The position numbers and the translations under genes are program-made. A stretch of 64,000 nucleotides of DNA from Sapria himalayana. Taxonomy: Eukaryota; Streptophyta; Magnoliopsida; Malpighiales; Rafflesiaceae. Below the pieces are notes generated by a model. It was not told the origin of the DNA. It saw only the letters and a program-made list of their open reading frames with translations, and ran no database searches. How positions within the stretch are numbered: position 1 is the stretch's first letter; each line of letters opens with the position of its first letter. The stretch covers positions 179,702 to 243,701 of the forward strand of contig JAREIK010000377.1 of the NCBI GenBank assembly GCA_029783825.1, in the 5' to 3' direction. Shown here piece by piece: positions 12,148 through 24,764 of the stretch.

Positions 12148-14736
12148 TTATTTATTAATTTATTTATTTATATCCACCTATCTAACTGTATATCTATCTA
12201 TTTATCTATTAGTCTATATGTCTATCTGACTGTTTATCTATCTATTTCTTTATCTATCTATTCATCTATATGTGAATCTATCATTTTATGTATTTTTCAA
12301 TAAATCTATTTGTCTATCTATCTATCTTTTTATCTATCTATATATTTTTCTATTGATCTTTAAATCTATCAATCAGTCAATTAATCTTTCTATCTTTATC
12401 TATTTAGTTGTCTATCTATCTAGCTATCTCTCTATCTGTTTATATATCTATCTATCTATCTCTATATGTGTTATTTGTCCATTTGTCTATATGACTATCT
12501 GTCTATATGTGTTTCTATCTTTTTTCAAGATATATATATATTTGTCTATAAGTCTAACTATCCATTTATCTATTTGTCTATCTTTCTATCTGTTTATCTA
12601 TCTATTTGTCTATCAATCTAACTTTCTATTTGTATATTTGTATATTTTTTAATCTATCTATCTTTCAGTCTATCTATCTATCTATCTATATAAAAATATA
12701 TTTTTCTAACAATCTATCTATCTAAATGTTTATATCTCTAATTCTTTACCTGTCTATTTGAGTATCTAGCAACCTATCTACCTATTTATCTATCTATATA
12801 TCTATCTAACTATTTATCTGTCTTTTTATCTATTTGTATATCTTCCTTTTTATTTACTTGCATATCTATCTATATATCTATCTATCTAATTATCTATCTC
12901 TTTTTATCTCTATCATTCTATCTATTTATTTATCTATCTATCTATCTAACTATCATTCAGTCTAATTATCTAGATATTTTTGTTTTTATCTTTCTTTTTT
13001 ATCTATCTACATCTATCTATCTATCTATCTGTCTATCTGTATTTCTATCCATCTCTCTATGTATCTATCTGTCTATTTTTTATCCTTCTATCTATGTATC
13101 TATTTTTCTATTTTTCTATCCTTCTATCTATCTATCTATTTGAATATTTTTCTATCTATCTGTTTGTCTGTCTATTTTTCAACTTGTCTATGTGTCTATT
13201 TGTCTATTTGTCTTTCTATCTATTTGTGTATCTATCTATCTATTTATCTTTTTGTCTCTCTATCTATTTATTTTTTTGTCTATCTATCTATCTATCTATC
13301 AATCTTTCTTATATCTATATGTCTATCTATTTATCTTTCTATCTATATCACTATTTATCTAACTATCTATATGTCTATCTATCAATATATTTAACTACTT
13401 ATCTATCTATTTGTCTATTTATCTATATGTCAATCTTTCTATATATTTATCTCTCTTTCTATCAATATTTTAATTTTTTATCTATGTACCTATCCATCTT
13501 TCTATTTCACTATTTATCTGTATGTTAATCTACATATTAGTATATTTGTCTATCTTTCTTCTTTCTATTTGTCAATCTATCTATTTATCTATTTGTCTAT
13601 CTATCTATCTATCTATATGTATATATGTCTATCTATCTATGTGTCTGTATAACTTATATCAATCTATTATCTATCTATCCATTTATCTGTGTATCTATAT
13701 AACTATCAATTTGTCTATCTGTCTATATATATATATTTCTACCTCTCTATCTCTCTACTTGTCTATGTATCTATCTAAAAATCTAACTATCTATGTATCA
13801 ATTTGTCTATCTGTCTTATATATCTTATGTTTATCTATCTATATATCTTTATAATTATTTCTTTATATGGGTATCTGTCACTCTATCTATATGTTTATTT
13901 ATCTATCTATTTAACTGTCTTTTTGACTATATTTATATCTATATTCTAAATTACTTTCTCTCTATCTCTCTATATCTCTACCTGTATATTTGTCTAACAA
14001 ACTATCTATCTACATGTCTATATATCTGTTTGTTTATCTATATTTCTGTCTATATATCTATCTATCTATATTTCTTTATGTCTATATTTTTTGTTGTCTA
14101 TTTGTATATTTATCCATTTGTCTATATGTCTATCTGTCTATCTATTTATTAGTCTCATTGTCTATTTGTCTATTTGTCAATTTGTTTATCTATCTTTGTG
14201 CATATCTATCTATCTATTTATCTATTTGTTTAACTATATATCTATTAATTTGTCTAGCTATCAATCTATCTATAAATCTATCTATCTATCTGTCTTTATG
14301 TTGATCTCTATTTCTATTAGTCTATCAATATATCTATCTATCTATCTATATATCTATCTATATATCTATCTATTTATCTATCTACTCTCTATCTATCGAT
14401 TTAATTGTCTTTCTATCTTTCTGTCTATAAATCTATATGTCTATATATTTATCTATCTATCTGTCAATTTATCTATCTGTCTATTTGTCTATCTGTCTAT
14501 ATGTCTATTTGTCTATCTATCTATCTATTAATCTATCTATATGTCTATCTGTATATTTGACTATCTATTTACCTTTGTACTTGTTTACTTATAGATTTTT
14601 CTCTCTAACTATATGTTTTTTGTCTATCTATCTAACAGTCTTTATATCATTCTTTCTATATATATATATATATATATATATCTATCTATCTAATAGTCTA
14701 TATATCATTCTTTCTATTTATCTATCTATCTATTTT

Positions 14737-14768
<32 letters not shown>

Positions 14769-15424
14769 TTTGTCTATATTTCTATTAATTTATTAGTCTA
14801 TTTCTTTATATGACTCTGTCTATCTGTCTTTCTCTCTCTATATCTATCTATATCTCTCTTTATATATCTTTCTATTTATCTAGATCTCTATCTATCTCTC
14901 TGTCTATCAATTTTTCTAGATATCTATCTATTTATCTACCTATTTGTCTATCTAACTATATTTTATCTATCTATCAATCTATCTATCTATTTGTTTATCT
15001 ATCTTTGTTTTGATCTATCTTTCTATCTATCTGTTAATCTTTGTATCTGCGTATCTATCTATCTATTTTAATATCTTTCTATCTGCCTAACTATCTATCT
15101 ATCTAAATGTTTAACTATATATCTTTCTACCTACCTATCTGTCTATCTATCAATCTATCTTTTTGTTTATCTATCTATTTATCTGTCTATCTATCTATCT
15201 ATTTGTATAACGATCTTTATTTCTATTTGCCTATATGTCTATCTATATATTTGTATATATATCCATCTATCTGTCAATCTTTCTGTTTATCCATCTATTT
15301 GTTTATCTATCTATCTATATGCATATATGTTTATCTGTTTATTTACCTATCCAACAATAAAATCTTTATCTCAATCTTTTATATGTTTATATGTCTATAT
15401 GTCTATTTGTCAATATATCTATAA

Positions 15425-15452
15425 GTGTGTGTGTGTGTGTGTGTGTGTGTGT
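15425..15452. repeat. (GT)n microsatellite
   Basis: A pure GT run of 28 bp lies within the TCTA array. Confidence 0.95.
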
Positions 15453-15620
15453 ATCTATATATTTGTCTATCTATCTAAATATCTATCTATTTTTCTATCT
15501 GTGTATCTATCTATGTGTCTATGTGTTTATTTGTCTATATATCTATCTATCGATTTGTCTGTCTATTTATCTATCTATCTATATATTGGTCTATATATCA
15601 ATATGTCTAATGTCTATCCA

Positions 15621-15623
<3 letters not shown>

Positions 15624-15658
<35 letters not shown>
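15624..15658. repeat. (CT)n microsatellite
   Basis: About 35 bp of CT lie within the TCTA array, apparently by loss of the A of the tetramer. Confidence 0.93.
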
Positions 15659-15663
<5 letters not shown>

Positions 15664-15759
15664 TAGTCTACTTATCTATATATCTATCTATTCATCTATC
15701 TATCTATATGTCTATCTATTAATCTATTAGTCTATCTATTTATATGCATATCTATCTAT

Positions 15760-15797
<38 letters not shown>

Positions 15798-16421
15798 TTC
15801 TTTCTATCTATCTTTTTGTCAATTTGAATATTTTTGTATCTTTCTATCTGTACAGTTATCTATCTATCTAACAATCTATCAATATATCTATCTATCTATC
15901 TTTCTATCTGACTATATATACATCTTTTTTTCTATCTTTTTGTCTATATATCTATCTATATATCTATCTATCTATCTATTTTTCAATATGTCTATCTATC
16001 TATCTATTTATGTATCTTTATATCAACTATCTAACTATCTAGCTATCTATCTATATATCTAACTATATGTATATCTTTAATTTTATCGATCTATATATCT
16101 AGGTATCTATCTATCTATTTGTCTATTTGTCAATTAGTTTTTCAGTCTATTTGTCTATATATTTATTTGTCTATCTGTCTATCTGTCTATCTATCAACCT
16201 TTCCATCTGTCTACATTTATATATATCTATTAGTCTATCTATATATCTCTCTATTTGTATATTTGTATATTTGTCTATTTGTCTATGTCTATTTTTTATA
16301 TGTATATCTATCTAATTATATATCTATCTACCTATCTATTTGTCTATATATCTTCTCAATATTTGTCTATTTGTCTATTTTTCAATATGTTATAAGTCTA
16401 TATGTCTATATGTATATCTAT

Positions 16422-17280
16422 CACACAGCTAAAAATTAAGAGAATACCGACTAAATTACCAACCTAAAAATTTTGGTCGGTAATTGCTGTCCAAATCATG
16501 ACTATTTAGCGACCAAAAAAGGGTATCAAGAAAAAATTTCCCACCAAATTTCTGAAAAAAGACCAACTATATTTACCGACCAAATATTTTTTGCTCGGAA
16601 ATCAGTTTGTAGAGTAGTTATCCAATATATTACAGACCATTTAATGACTAAAAATATATTACCATTAACATTGGTCGGTATAGTGGTTTTTCAAATTATT
16701 TATAACTTTGTACTTACTGACCATTTACCAACCATATATATAGGTCGTTAATTACCGACCAATTTATGACTAATTTAGAGATCCAAAGAGGCGCATCGGA
16801 AAAAAAATACTTCCAACCAAATTTCCGACCAACTACCAACCATATATTACCGACTAAATTAATTTTTGGTTGGTAATTGGTCGATAAATTAGTAGGAAAT
16901 TAGCGAAAAATATTTTCGAAAGATTACTGACTATTTAACAACCAAAAATTTATTACCTTTAAAAATGGTCGGTAAAGTGGTTTTCCAATATATTTATAAC
17001 ATCGTAATTAACTTCCAAACTTCCTACCAATTATTTAGGTCGGTAATTACTGACCATTTCACAACCAAATATTGACCATACCTACCGACCAAATATTTTT
17101 GGTCGGAAAATCTGTCAGTAAATTAGTTTGGAAATAATGAATAGAAATTGCCGACAAATTACCGACCATTTAAAGACCAAAAATATATTACCATTAAAAT
17201 TGGGCGGTAAAGTGGACTTTCAAATACTTATAAATTTGTTCTCATCGGTTTTGTGCTGACCATAATTTTAGTCGGAGATT
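16422..17280 (+). mobile_element. CACTA-like terminal region with GGTCGGTAATT subterminal repeats
   Basis: The TCTA array stops abruptly at 16421. The next bases (CACACAGCTAAAAATT) look like a worn CACTACAAGAAAA end. The following 850 bp carry many direct and inverted copies of ACCGACCA / TGGTCGGTAATT, typical of the subterminal binding sites of CACTA elements. A longer segment (ATTACCATTAA...GGTCGGTA...GTGG) recurs at about 16660, 16950 and 17190. No matching right end with this motif occurs in the window. The superfamily call rests on structure only. Confidence 0.6.
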
Positions 17281-17861
17281 CATTGTTTTAATTTTTTAAA
17301 TTTAAAATCATTTGCTAAGTCATTAAAACCTAAATTCATCGAAACTCCATCATTTTTTCGAATCAGAGACAACTATAAGCACAAAATCGATAAAATTTGA
17401 TCTTTCTTATATATCCAAGTAAGTTTTTCTTTGTTCTTCTCCTTCAAAATTCTTATAAAAATTTCCGTCTCTCCGAATTATATATAGACAATCAGATTTT
17501 CATTTTTTCAGTATAATCGGGTATTAGGTTTTTTTATTTCTCCTCTGAATTTCTTAATTGTTGCTTCAATTTCATTCAACCAAATATTATCTTGACTCAA
17601 TACAATTAATTAAACTATAATTTTTCATGTTTAAAATTTGTTCTTCTATTGTTTAGATTTTTAGGGTTTTAGTGATTTTGATTTCAATTACAGAATATTT
17701 GCATCCATATAATCATAATGTTAATGGTTTATATTTAGATAATCGTATGGCATTATGTATAAATGTTATACTTTAATATATATAATGATTTATGTTAAAT
17801 CAAAATTTATATATAATGTAATCTTAAATGTATATAACTGTATATATATATATATATATAT

Positions 17862-17892
<31 letters not shown>

Positions 17893-18339
17893 TATATATA
17901 CTTTTATACGTTTATATAATCATATGATATTATGTATAAATGTCTATACTTAATATATAGAAAAGTATTACATTATAAATACACATTGATATGTTTATAT
18001 AAACATATAATGTTATATATAAATATATATATATATATGTATTAATGTTAATAAATATTTATACAAAATTTACATTAAACTATCCATTTATATATTTTTT
18101 ATATAACAATTATCTTACATTAAGGATTATACAATTTTGCAAATATTTATATTATATATTATTTTTTATATAAATATGGAATATTTATAATGTTTATATA
18201 ATTGTGATATATATACTATATATTATTTATAAAAGTGTTACATATAAATATACTAATATTTAAGTAACATTTATAAAAATATTTTATTCACAAATATTAT
18301 ATAGATACACATGTTTAATTATATAATCATATGAAATTT
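17281..18339. other. AT-rich segment with no recognisable gene
   Basis: The first 350 bp resemble a plant 5' leader (CT-rich, with GTAAG- and GGTTTT-like stretches) and may be the promoter side of the element that starts at 16422. From about 17760 the sequence becomes nearly pure AT with TA and TTTA runs (17840-17892). I can support no coding frame. Confidence 0.5.
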
Positions 18340-19353
18340 TATATAAAAGTATTTATAACTATATTTATAATAAAGTAATATTACTTTATATAACTAATTT
18401 GTAACTTTATAATAATGTATAACTATATGTATAATTCAATATAACTATATTTCTAAAAAAAATATACTATATGTATACTAATATATAACGATATATAATT
18501 ATATTTTACTAAATGTATAATTATATAAATGTTAAATATAATTAAATCTTTAACAACGTACATATTCATAGCTATATGTGTATAACTATATATAAATATT
18601 TGTATAAATATGTAACACTCTATATAATTATATATAACTATATTTGTAACTATATATACATATATGTATTAATATAATTAATGCAAAATATTTTTTTTTA
18701 TAAAGTTGTTTATGTTTATGTATAACTACGTATAACTACTTGTATGAATATATCTATATATAACTATATCTTCAATTATATATAACTATTTATAACTATA
18801 TAAATTATATGTAAAATAATATATTACTATAAATAATTGTATCTTACTATATGTATAATTTTAAAAGTTTTATGCATAATTATATTTAAATATTAAATTT
18901 ATAGCTTATATTTGTATATAGTAGTATATAAAAAAGTATTTTACTATATTTATACCTATACATTACTATATTAATAAATATATAAAATTAAATGAACAAA
19001 TATATAAACCTTCATGTATAAATATATGTTTAACTATATTTGTAACTATATGTATAACCACATGTAACTATCTTTATAATTATATCTGTAACAACACACA
19101 ACATTATTTTAAACTATATTCGTATAACTATATATAATATTTGTATTTCTAAATAAATGTCTATATAATTATATATAACTATATTTGTAACTATATATAC
19201 ATATATGTATTAATATAATTAAAGCAAAATATTTTTTTATAACATTGTTTATATTTATATATAACTATATGTTTAATTATATATAACTATTTATAACTAT
19301 ATATATTATATGTAAAATAATATATAACTTTAAATAATTGTATCTTACTATAT
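18340..19353 (+). repeat. AT-rich satellite, first block (~540-575 bp monomer)
   Basis: Imperfect monomers are built from TATAACTATATGTATAA-like words. A diagnostic stretch (TATATAACTATATTTGTAAC) occurs at 18631 and again at 19172, a spacing of 541 bp. Similar blocks lie at 24765-25194 and 31965-33310. The block is cut in mid-monomer by the CACTA left end at 19354. Open frames inside it are short and not conserved. Confidence 0.8.
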
Positions 19354-20360
19354 CACTACAAGAAAATATAAATCTAGCTAGGAAATTTTAGTTAGGGATT
19401 AATCCCAAGCTAAATTGCAAGGGGTTATCTAGGAAATGGCAAGAGATTTATGATTTTTCTTTGATAAAAAAAGCAATGGAATAGCAACAGATTAGTGAGG
19501 GAAAATTTTTCGTGAATTCCTCTCAAGAAAAGTAGAGATTTAGTGATGGATTAGCGATGGAAATTTTCGTAAATTTCTCTCCAGAAAAGTGGGAATTTTA
19601 GCGACAGAAACTTTTCGTAACTTCCGCTTAAGAAAAACTAGGATTTTAGCGACGGATTTATCGACGGATTTTTCTATACTAATAAAATCCTTGATTTAGC
19701 GATAGATTTAGCGATGGATTTTCCCTTGCTAAAAAAATATTTGATTTAGCAATGAATTTAGCGATAGATTTTCCCTTGCTAATAAAATCCTTAATTAAGC
19801 GATGAATTTAGCGACAGATTTTCTCTTACTAATAAAAAATCCTTGATTTAGCAACGGATTTAGTGATAGATTTTTTCTTGCTTATAAAATACTTGATTTA
19901 GCGACGAATTTAGGATGGATTTTCTTTTGCTAATATAATCCTTGATTTAGCTACAGATTTAGCGACGGATTTCCCTAACAATTAAAATCATCAATTTTGC
20001 TATGGATTTAGCGACGGATTTTTCCTAGCTAATAAAATTCATAATTTAGCTAAGGATTTAGCAAGCGAATATCCTTAGCTAATAAAATCCATAAATTAGT
20101 GATGGATTTAGTGATGGAATTTCTCTAGAAAATAAAATCCTTAATTTTGTCACGGATTTAGAGAAGAAATTTTTCTAGCTAATTATATGCGATGAATTTT
20201 TCCTTGCTAATTAGATCTCGTCATAATCTGCCACTGATATTTTCATAATTTTTGCCCAAATGAAAGTAGAGAATTTAGCGACGGAATTTCTCTAGATAAT
20301 TATTAGCGACGGAATTTCTCTAGATAATTATTAGCGACGGATTTTCCCTAGCTAATTTAA
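19354..20360 (+). repeat. Left terminus and 50-bp subterminal repeats of element A
   Basis: After the CACTACAAGAAAA tip and a degenerate palindrome (19387-19414) come many copies of AGCGACGGATTT. From about 19680 they form tandem units of ~50 bp (AATAAAATCCTTGATTTAGC, then TTTAGCG, then TTTTCCCTTGCT). Such motifs are the expected binding sites for the TNPA-type accessory protein in En/Spm elements. The same layout recurs at 25195. Confidence 0.85.
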
Positions 20361-21290
20361 ATCCGTCACTAAATAATTATCTTAATTTATTTGTTTATTA
20401 GTTTATATACAATTAGAATTGATAATTCTTTAATATTTTTTTTTTCAAAATATATGCATATAGTAGAGATTTTTTTAGCTATTTGGGTTAGTTATAATTT
20501 CTGTTGCTAATCTTCAATGATATTTTTTTAAGCATTATTTATTTTAATATTTTATATAATTTTCTATATTAAAGGTATGTCATGGTCTATATATGAGCTA
20601 TCCTTGAATTACACAATCTTCTCATATAATAATTTAAATTTAAAATTATAAACGAAATAATAAATATATAAATACTAATAAAAATTTATATTAAATATGA
20701 TTAAAATCATATTTTTTTATTATAATTTAATTAAAATATTATACTTAATGTTATCTGGAATATTTATTTATGATATTTAAATATTTGTATAACTAAACAT
20801 TATATAATTTATTATATAATTATAATATTTATAAAATATTTTAAATAATAAATAAAAATAAATAAAAATTACAATAAATAAAAAATCGTTTGATTAAAAA
20901 AGTAATTTATAAAATTATATGAATAAACGAATAAATAACTAAATATTAATAAAAATAAAAGTATAAAATAATATTTTTATTATTATATGAATTTTTTAAA
21001 AATATAATGACTAAAAGATTGTATATTTTTGATTTATAAAAAATGTTTTAATTTTTCATAAAATAAAAAAGAAAAAAAGTTGATATTTTAATATTAAAAT
21101 ATTATTGTTTTAATTACATCAGAAAAATTTTGATGATTTAAAAAATTAATATTTCAGTGTGGTTATTAAATGAACACTTCAAACATTAAAATTTATAATG
21201 ATTGAAAGATTCAAATTATATGCTTTTAAAATTATTTCATATTATATTAATAAAAAATAAATTGAAATCTTATAAATATATAACCAAATA

Positions 21291-21323
<33 letters not shown>

Positions 21324-21480
21324 GGTGGGTGGGTGTGTGTGTGTGTGTATGTGTGTGTGTGTGTGAATACTTTATTATTATATAATATTATTTTATTTAT
21401 TTATTAAATAATATCATTTATGATTAAATAAAGATCTATTTCTATTATTTTATTTAAATTATTTATTTTTTATAATTTTA
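20361..21480. other. AT-rich part of the left module of element A; no gene
   Basis: Very AT-rich DNA with no coding frame. It is homologous to about 26000-26880: both copies share GGTCTATA...TGAGC...ATCCTTGAA near their start and a TTTAAAATTATTTCATATTAT stretch near their end. The duplicated left module therefore runs about 1.9 kb. A TG/GGTG microsatellite sits at 21308-21365. Confidence 0.6.
21308..21365. repeat. (TG)n / GGTG microsatellite
   Basis: A TA run passes into TG, with three GGTG-type units in the middle. Confidence 0.9.
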
Positions 21481-21623
21481 TTTTAGTGTTATTGTTTTAT
21501 ATTTTATTTTATAACAGATTAGTATATATATATAAGGTTTCAAAAATCTTTTTATCTAAAAACAAAGCCCACACTTCAAACTGTGCATTTAATGGTAGCA
21601 ATAACAATGTTTTAGGGTTCTCA

Positions 21624-22242
21624 CTAGAGATCTACGATGTCATAGCTTATGGTGGTGTTCATATAGACATGAGAACAATGCATGTAGATTGGGCTCTCAT
21701 CTGCAGGCTCTTCGTGTGGGTGAAGCCCCCTCTGCTGGCAATTTCGCATCATGGACACTGTAGGCTCAGATAGGTAAAAGATGTTGTGTGGACTAGATAC
21801 AAGTAATGAGTGTGCAGATCAACTGATGACATGAAGCAACTTTGTGATGGATGCATATAAATCCAACCAAGAGGAAAGAGTGACAATCTGTCATGGACTT
21901 CAAATATTTCTTCTTCACTCAAAATTCAGGTTTATCTTCTTCCACTTGACTTTGAAATTCAGGTTTCAATATTTCCAGCTCACCTAATATAGGTAACAGT
22001 CTCTTTGTATAAGTTGTTCTTTCTTTGTGGAATAAAACTTGATAATCATGATGTAATGGAATAGTTTTAGATACCAAACTTGAAAATCTAAGAAGTATAG
22101 CTTACAAATCAACTACATTTTTCGCTTCCTTGTATATATTTGCCTGTCTCAGAAGACTATCCGCTATTCTGTAGTAATTCCGAAGAGGAATCCAAATATC
22201 CACATCCAGTTGACGAGTTATCTTATTTACATTTATTTTCAT
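21624..22242 (-). pseudogene. AMSH-like (AMSH1/3) deubiquitinase pseudogene fragment
   Basis: Read on the - strand from ATG at 22242, about 95 codons match the N-terminal USP8-dimer/MIT region of plant AMSH proteins: PLRNYYRIADSLLRQANIY, then LLRFSSLVS, LKPEF. A TAA interrupts this after VVDL. The middle of the protein is missing. At about 21920 the JAMM metalloprotease part begins (EEEIFEVHD, SLFPLGWI, HPSQSCFMSSVDLHTHY) and runs to about 21791. After a further loss of roughly 30 codons, the C-terminus resumes at 21758 (RNCQQRG, HPHEEPADESPIY, CSHVYMN) and ends in VDL-stop at 21624. The first zinc-ligand histidine of the JAMM motif is Tyr. Intact AMSH trims ubiquitin chains at endosomes with ESCRT-III. 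This copy has stops, deletions and frame changes, so it is dead as a protein gene. Processed copy and captured genomic exons are both possible. Confidence 0.85.
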
Positions 22243-24140
22243 CTTTCATGCCAACAAACTCACAAAATTCTAAGCATGAATTAGTTCACCTGTAGATGCT
22301 GCATATTCTCCATGAGTATTTTTGTGGTGATTGTGAGCACTAACAGATGGAAATTCAGGACAGAACCATTAGCTGTCAAGGCGACGAATGGAAACAAGAA
22401 AGTCCGGCACATATCTTTCTCACACACAAATTTCTTACTCGAGAGGTAAACTTAATAGTCACCTGAAGGACAGCCGAATGAGAAGGAGAGCCGAATGAGA
22501 AGTAAAGCCAAAGGAGAAGGAGAGCTTAAGGAGAAAAAGAGCCTAAGGTTTCATAGAAAAAAAAAATGCTAACAAATTTCTATCTCTCAAATGACGAAGG
22601 AGAGCAAAAATGTGAGGGAGCAACCTAGAAACCTATCTAGAACAAATAACAAGAGTTTTCAATGGATGAGGTGTTAGTTCCCAAGTTCCACTAGAGTGAA
22701 AGGCATTTACCTATATTACAAGCCCATGTGATAAAGTATCTCAAAGAGAGACATGAGTATATTTATATTATCAAAAGAAGAAAAAAAAATATAGTTTAAG
22801 ATAAAAAATTCCTAGAATAAAATAAAACTTTTTAAAATAGGATGTTATATACAAATCAATTTTGTGTCCATAGTGCAATCAATTGAAATCAATGAAATCA
22901 CCATCATGATCATTTAGCTTTAAAATAGATTGATCGATGAACTAAGCAACATGTCTCATAAAATATAATATAAGGTGAAGTATATATAATCTCTCATTAA
23001 GATGAATAGTCAATACATGTTGATCATAAAGAGAACTCTTCACATTTGTACCAACCAAAAAATATATTAGCAAAAGTAACTTCTTTATCAAAAGTTCCTT
23101 CATGCTATCTAGATCAAGGCTCACGTCTATAATGTTGATAGAAAGTAAGTGGAATTAGAAGTTGAAATTTTCTGATAGTGTGACCTAATAGTTTCAAAAG
23201 ATGTTAAAAGAAAATAAACATATTATGCTGGAGCTACAATTGGAGCACTAATTAGGCTATGATTAGGTAAGTCTCTCAATATTTATAAAAATTTAATTAA
23301 TAGTGTTAAATTCTTAAAGAAATAACTTATTTTCAAAAAAAATTATGCTAAATATTACTGTAAATCATCATTATATATGTTAAATCTATTTATTGAAAGA
23401 TGAGATACTAATGTATCTGACATAAATTAGATTTTATTTTCGAAATAATTTTAAGAATTCAAAATATAATGTCACAAATTGTTATGAAGCCATTGTTGAT
23501 TTGTAACAAAAAAAGATTATATATTTATATGATAAAATATTTTTTAATATCATGTACATAAATTCCACTTTATTTCAATGTGAAGTTCAAATTTTCTACA
23601 TTTTATATTGTTTACCGTACAATATCTTTTAAATTTAGCAAAATGTGTTTAAATGATGAATTTAAGAATACACATTCATTATATTATCAAGCGACTCACA
23701 AAATAATTGCATATCTAATTTTACCATCAAATGAATGAAATGATGCACATATTGTTGATTTAAGAAAGTATTACAACATATCAATCCAAAATATCTATTA
23801 GATATAAAATCATAAGTTTCATGTCTGATGTCACATATCTAGTGACTTATATATTGCAATCACTAATGGCATCTCATGTTAGAGACACTAATGATGCCCT
23901 TCAAAATTGTTCCTCCGTTACTTTCAAATTAGGTTGTGGAAAGCCATAATATCTTTTTTTGAGTGAATCTTTTTGCAGTTGCATAATGATAAACCATACA
24001 TTAAAATTCTTCTTGTACCTTACATTTCCCATAATAAGAAATCAATTTAGATAATTTTTTAATTAGAATGATCCATTATTATATAGTTTTGTTTAATTGC
24101 TTGTAAATATATTTGTACAAACATTTTTATATTAAAAATA
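22243..24140. other. Non-coding stretch of element A upstream of the AMSH fragment
   Basis: The first ~480 bp (to about 22720) are less AT-rich and, on the - strand, CT-rich, with a repeated CTCTCCTTCTCATTCGGCT-like phrase. They could be the captured 5' leader or promoter of the AMSH source gene. The rest is ordinary AT-rich DNA. I recognise no other gene piece here. Confidence 0.4.
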
Positions 24141-24690
24141 ATAGGACACCCTACCATGATCCTCATAAAGCATGATTCTATTAAATTCTTTAGTAAATTA
24201 GTTGTTTATATTAATTGGTATAGAATTTTCTAGCTATCAATATATCATGATAAAATATAGTTGGTAACTTATGTTATTTTTCAATATTTAGTTGTTTACT
24301 TCCTTAATCAAAAATGTTTTATAATATTTTCCAAGGTCAGTTATTCAATATCTTGTACCCTCCCTCATAGACTGCCATTTTAATGTTTAAAATAATATTT
24401 GTATTTGTATATTGGAAACAATAGGACACCCTAACATGATCCTTATAAAATGACGACTCTATTAAATTTATCGGAAAATTAGTTATTAATATTAATTGGT
24501 ATAAAATTTTATATCTATGAAAATCTCATGCTAAAATATTATTGTAACTTAAGTTTTTTCAGTTTTTAGATGTTTACTTCCTAAATAAAACTTGTTTTAT
24601 ATTATTTTCCGAAGTGAGTTAGTCAATATCTTGCACCCTCCTCATAGGCTACCATTTACATGTTTAAAATAATATTTGTATTTGAATTTT
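24141..24690 (+). repeat. 280-bp tandem duplication, two copies
   Basis: ATAGGACACCCTA begins at 24141 and again at 24421. The two copies share order and most bases throughout (ATTAATTGGTATA, GTTTACTTCCT, TCAATATCTTG, TTTAAAATAATATTTGTATT) with moderate divergence. They lie near the inferred right end of element A. Confidence 0.85.
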
Positions 24691-24764
24691 TTAGCATGCC
24701 TTTACAAGTTACATAGAATTATAACTTAAACATATCTTATCTATAACAATTATGTGTATATGTG

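Larger units (their letters stand above)
3330..16421 (+). repeat. Degenerate (TCTA)n tetranucleotide array, left block
   Basis: About 13 kb is almost entirely TCTA units on the + strand, with frequent variants (TCTG, TTTA, TTTG, ACTA, TCTT) and short inserts of TA, TG and CT repeats. All three + frames translate into Tyr-Leu-Ser-Ile-like peptides because the tetramer contains no stop on this strand; the other strand (GATA) is full of TAG. No gene is supported inside. It starts directly at the copia LTR and ends directly at a CACTA-like terminus. Confidence 0.97.
19354..24764 (+). mobile_element. CACTA element A, ~5.4 kb, carrying an AMSH fragment
   Basis: The left end is a clear CACTACAAGAAAA tip followed by a 1-kb subterminal repeat zone. 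The right boundary is inferred. The satellite broken at 19353 (after TATCTTACTATAT) resumes at about 24765 with ATAACTATAAAAGC, almost the next bases of the intact monomer seen at 18840. The right tip reads TATGTG rather than TAGTG and has no AGCGACGG subterminal repeats, so that end is worn or truncated. A TAT at both junctions fits a 3-bp target duplication, but the flanks are too AT-rich for this to count for much. No transposase is present; the element would be non-autonomous. Confidence 0.6.

Noticed and set aside
3531..16439. Dozens of + strand open frames of 60-266 codons rich in Tyr, Leu, Ser and Ile
   Set aside because: A TCTA tetramer reads as the same four amino acids in all three frames without a stop. 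Frames end only where a unit is mutated to TAA, TAG or TGA. No start context, domain or codon pattern supports a gene.
16473..16751. A 92-codon frame in the GGTCGGT repeat region
   Set aside because: It overlaps subterminal repeats of a transposon and resembles no protein I know.
19680..20360. Regular spaced repeats that might suggest a CRISPR array
   Set aside because: The units are contiguous and diverged with no unique spacers, sit at a CACTA terminus, and the DNA is plant nuclear.
21486..21773. A 95-codon + strand frame
   Set aside because: It runs antisense through the C-terminal part of the AMSH-like fragment, which explains its better base composition.
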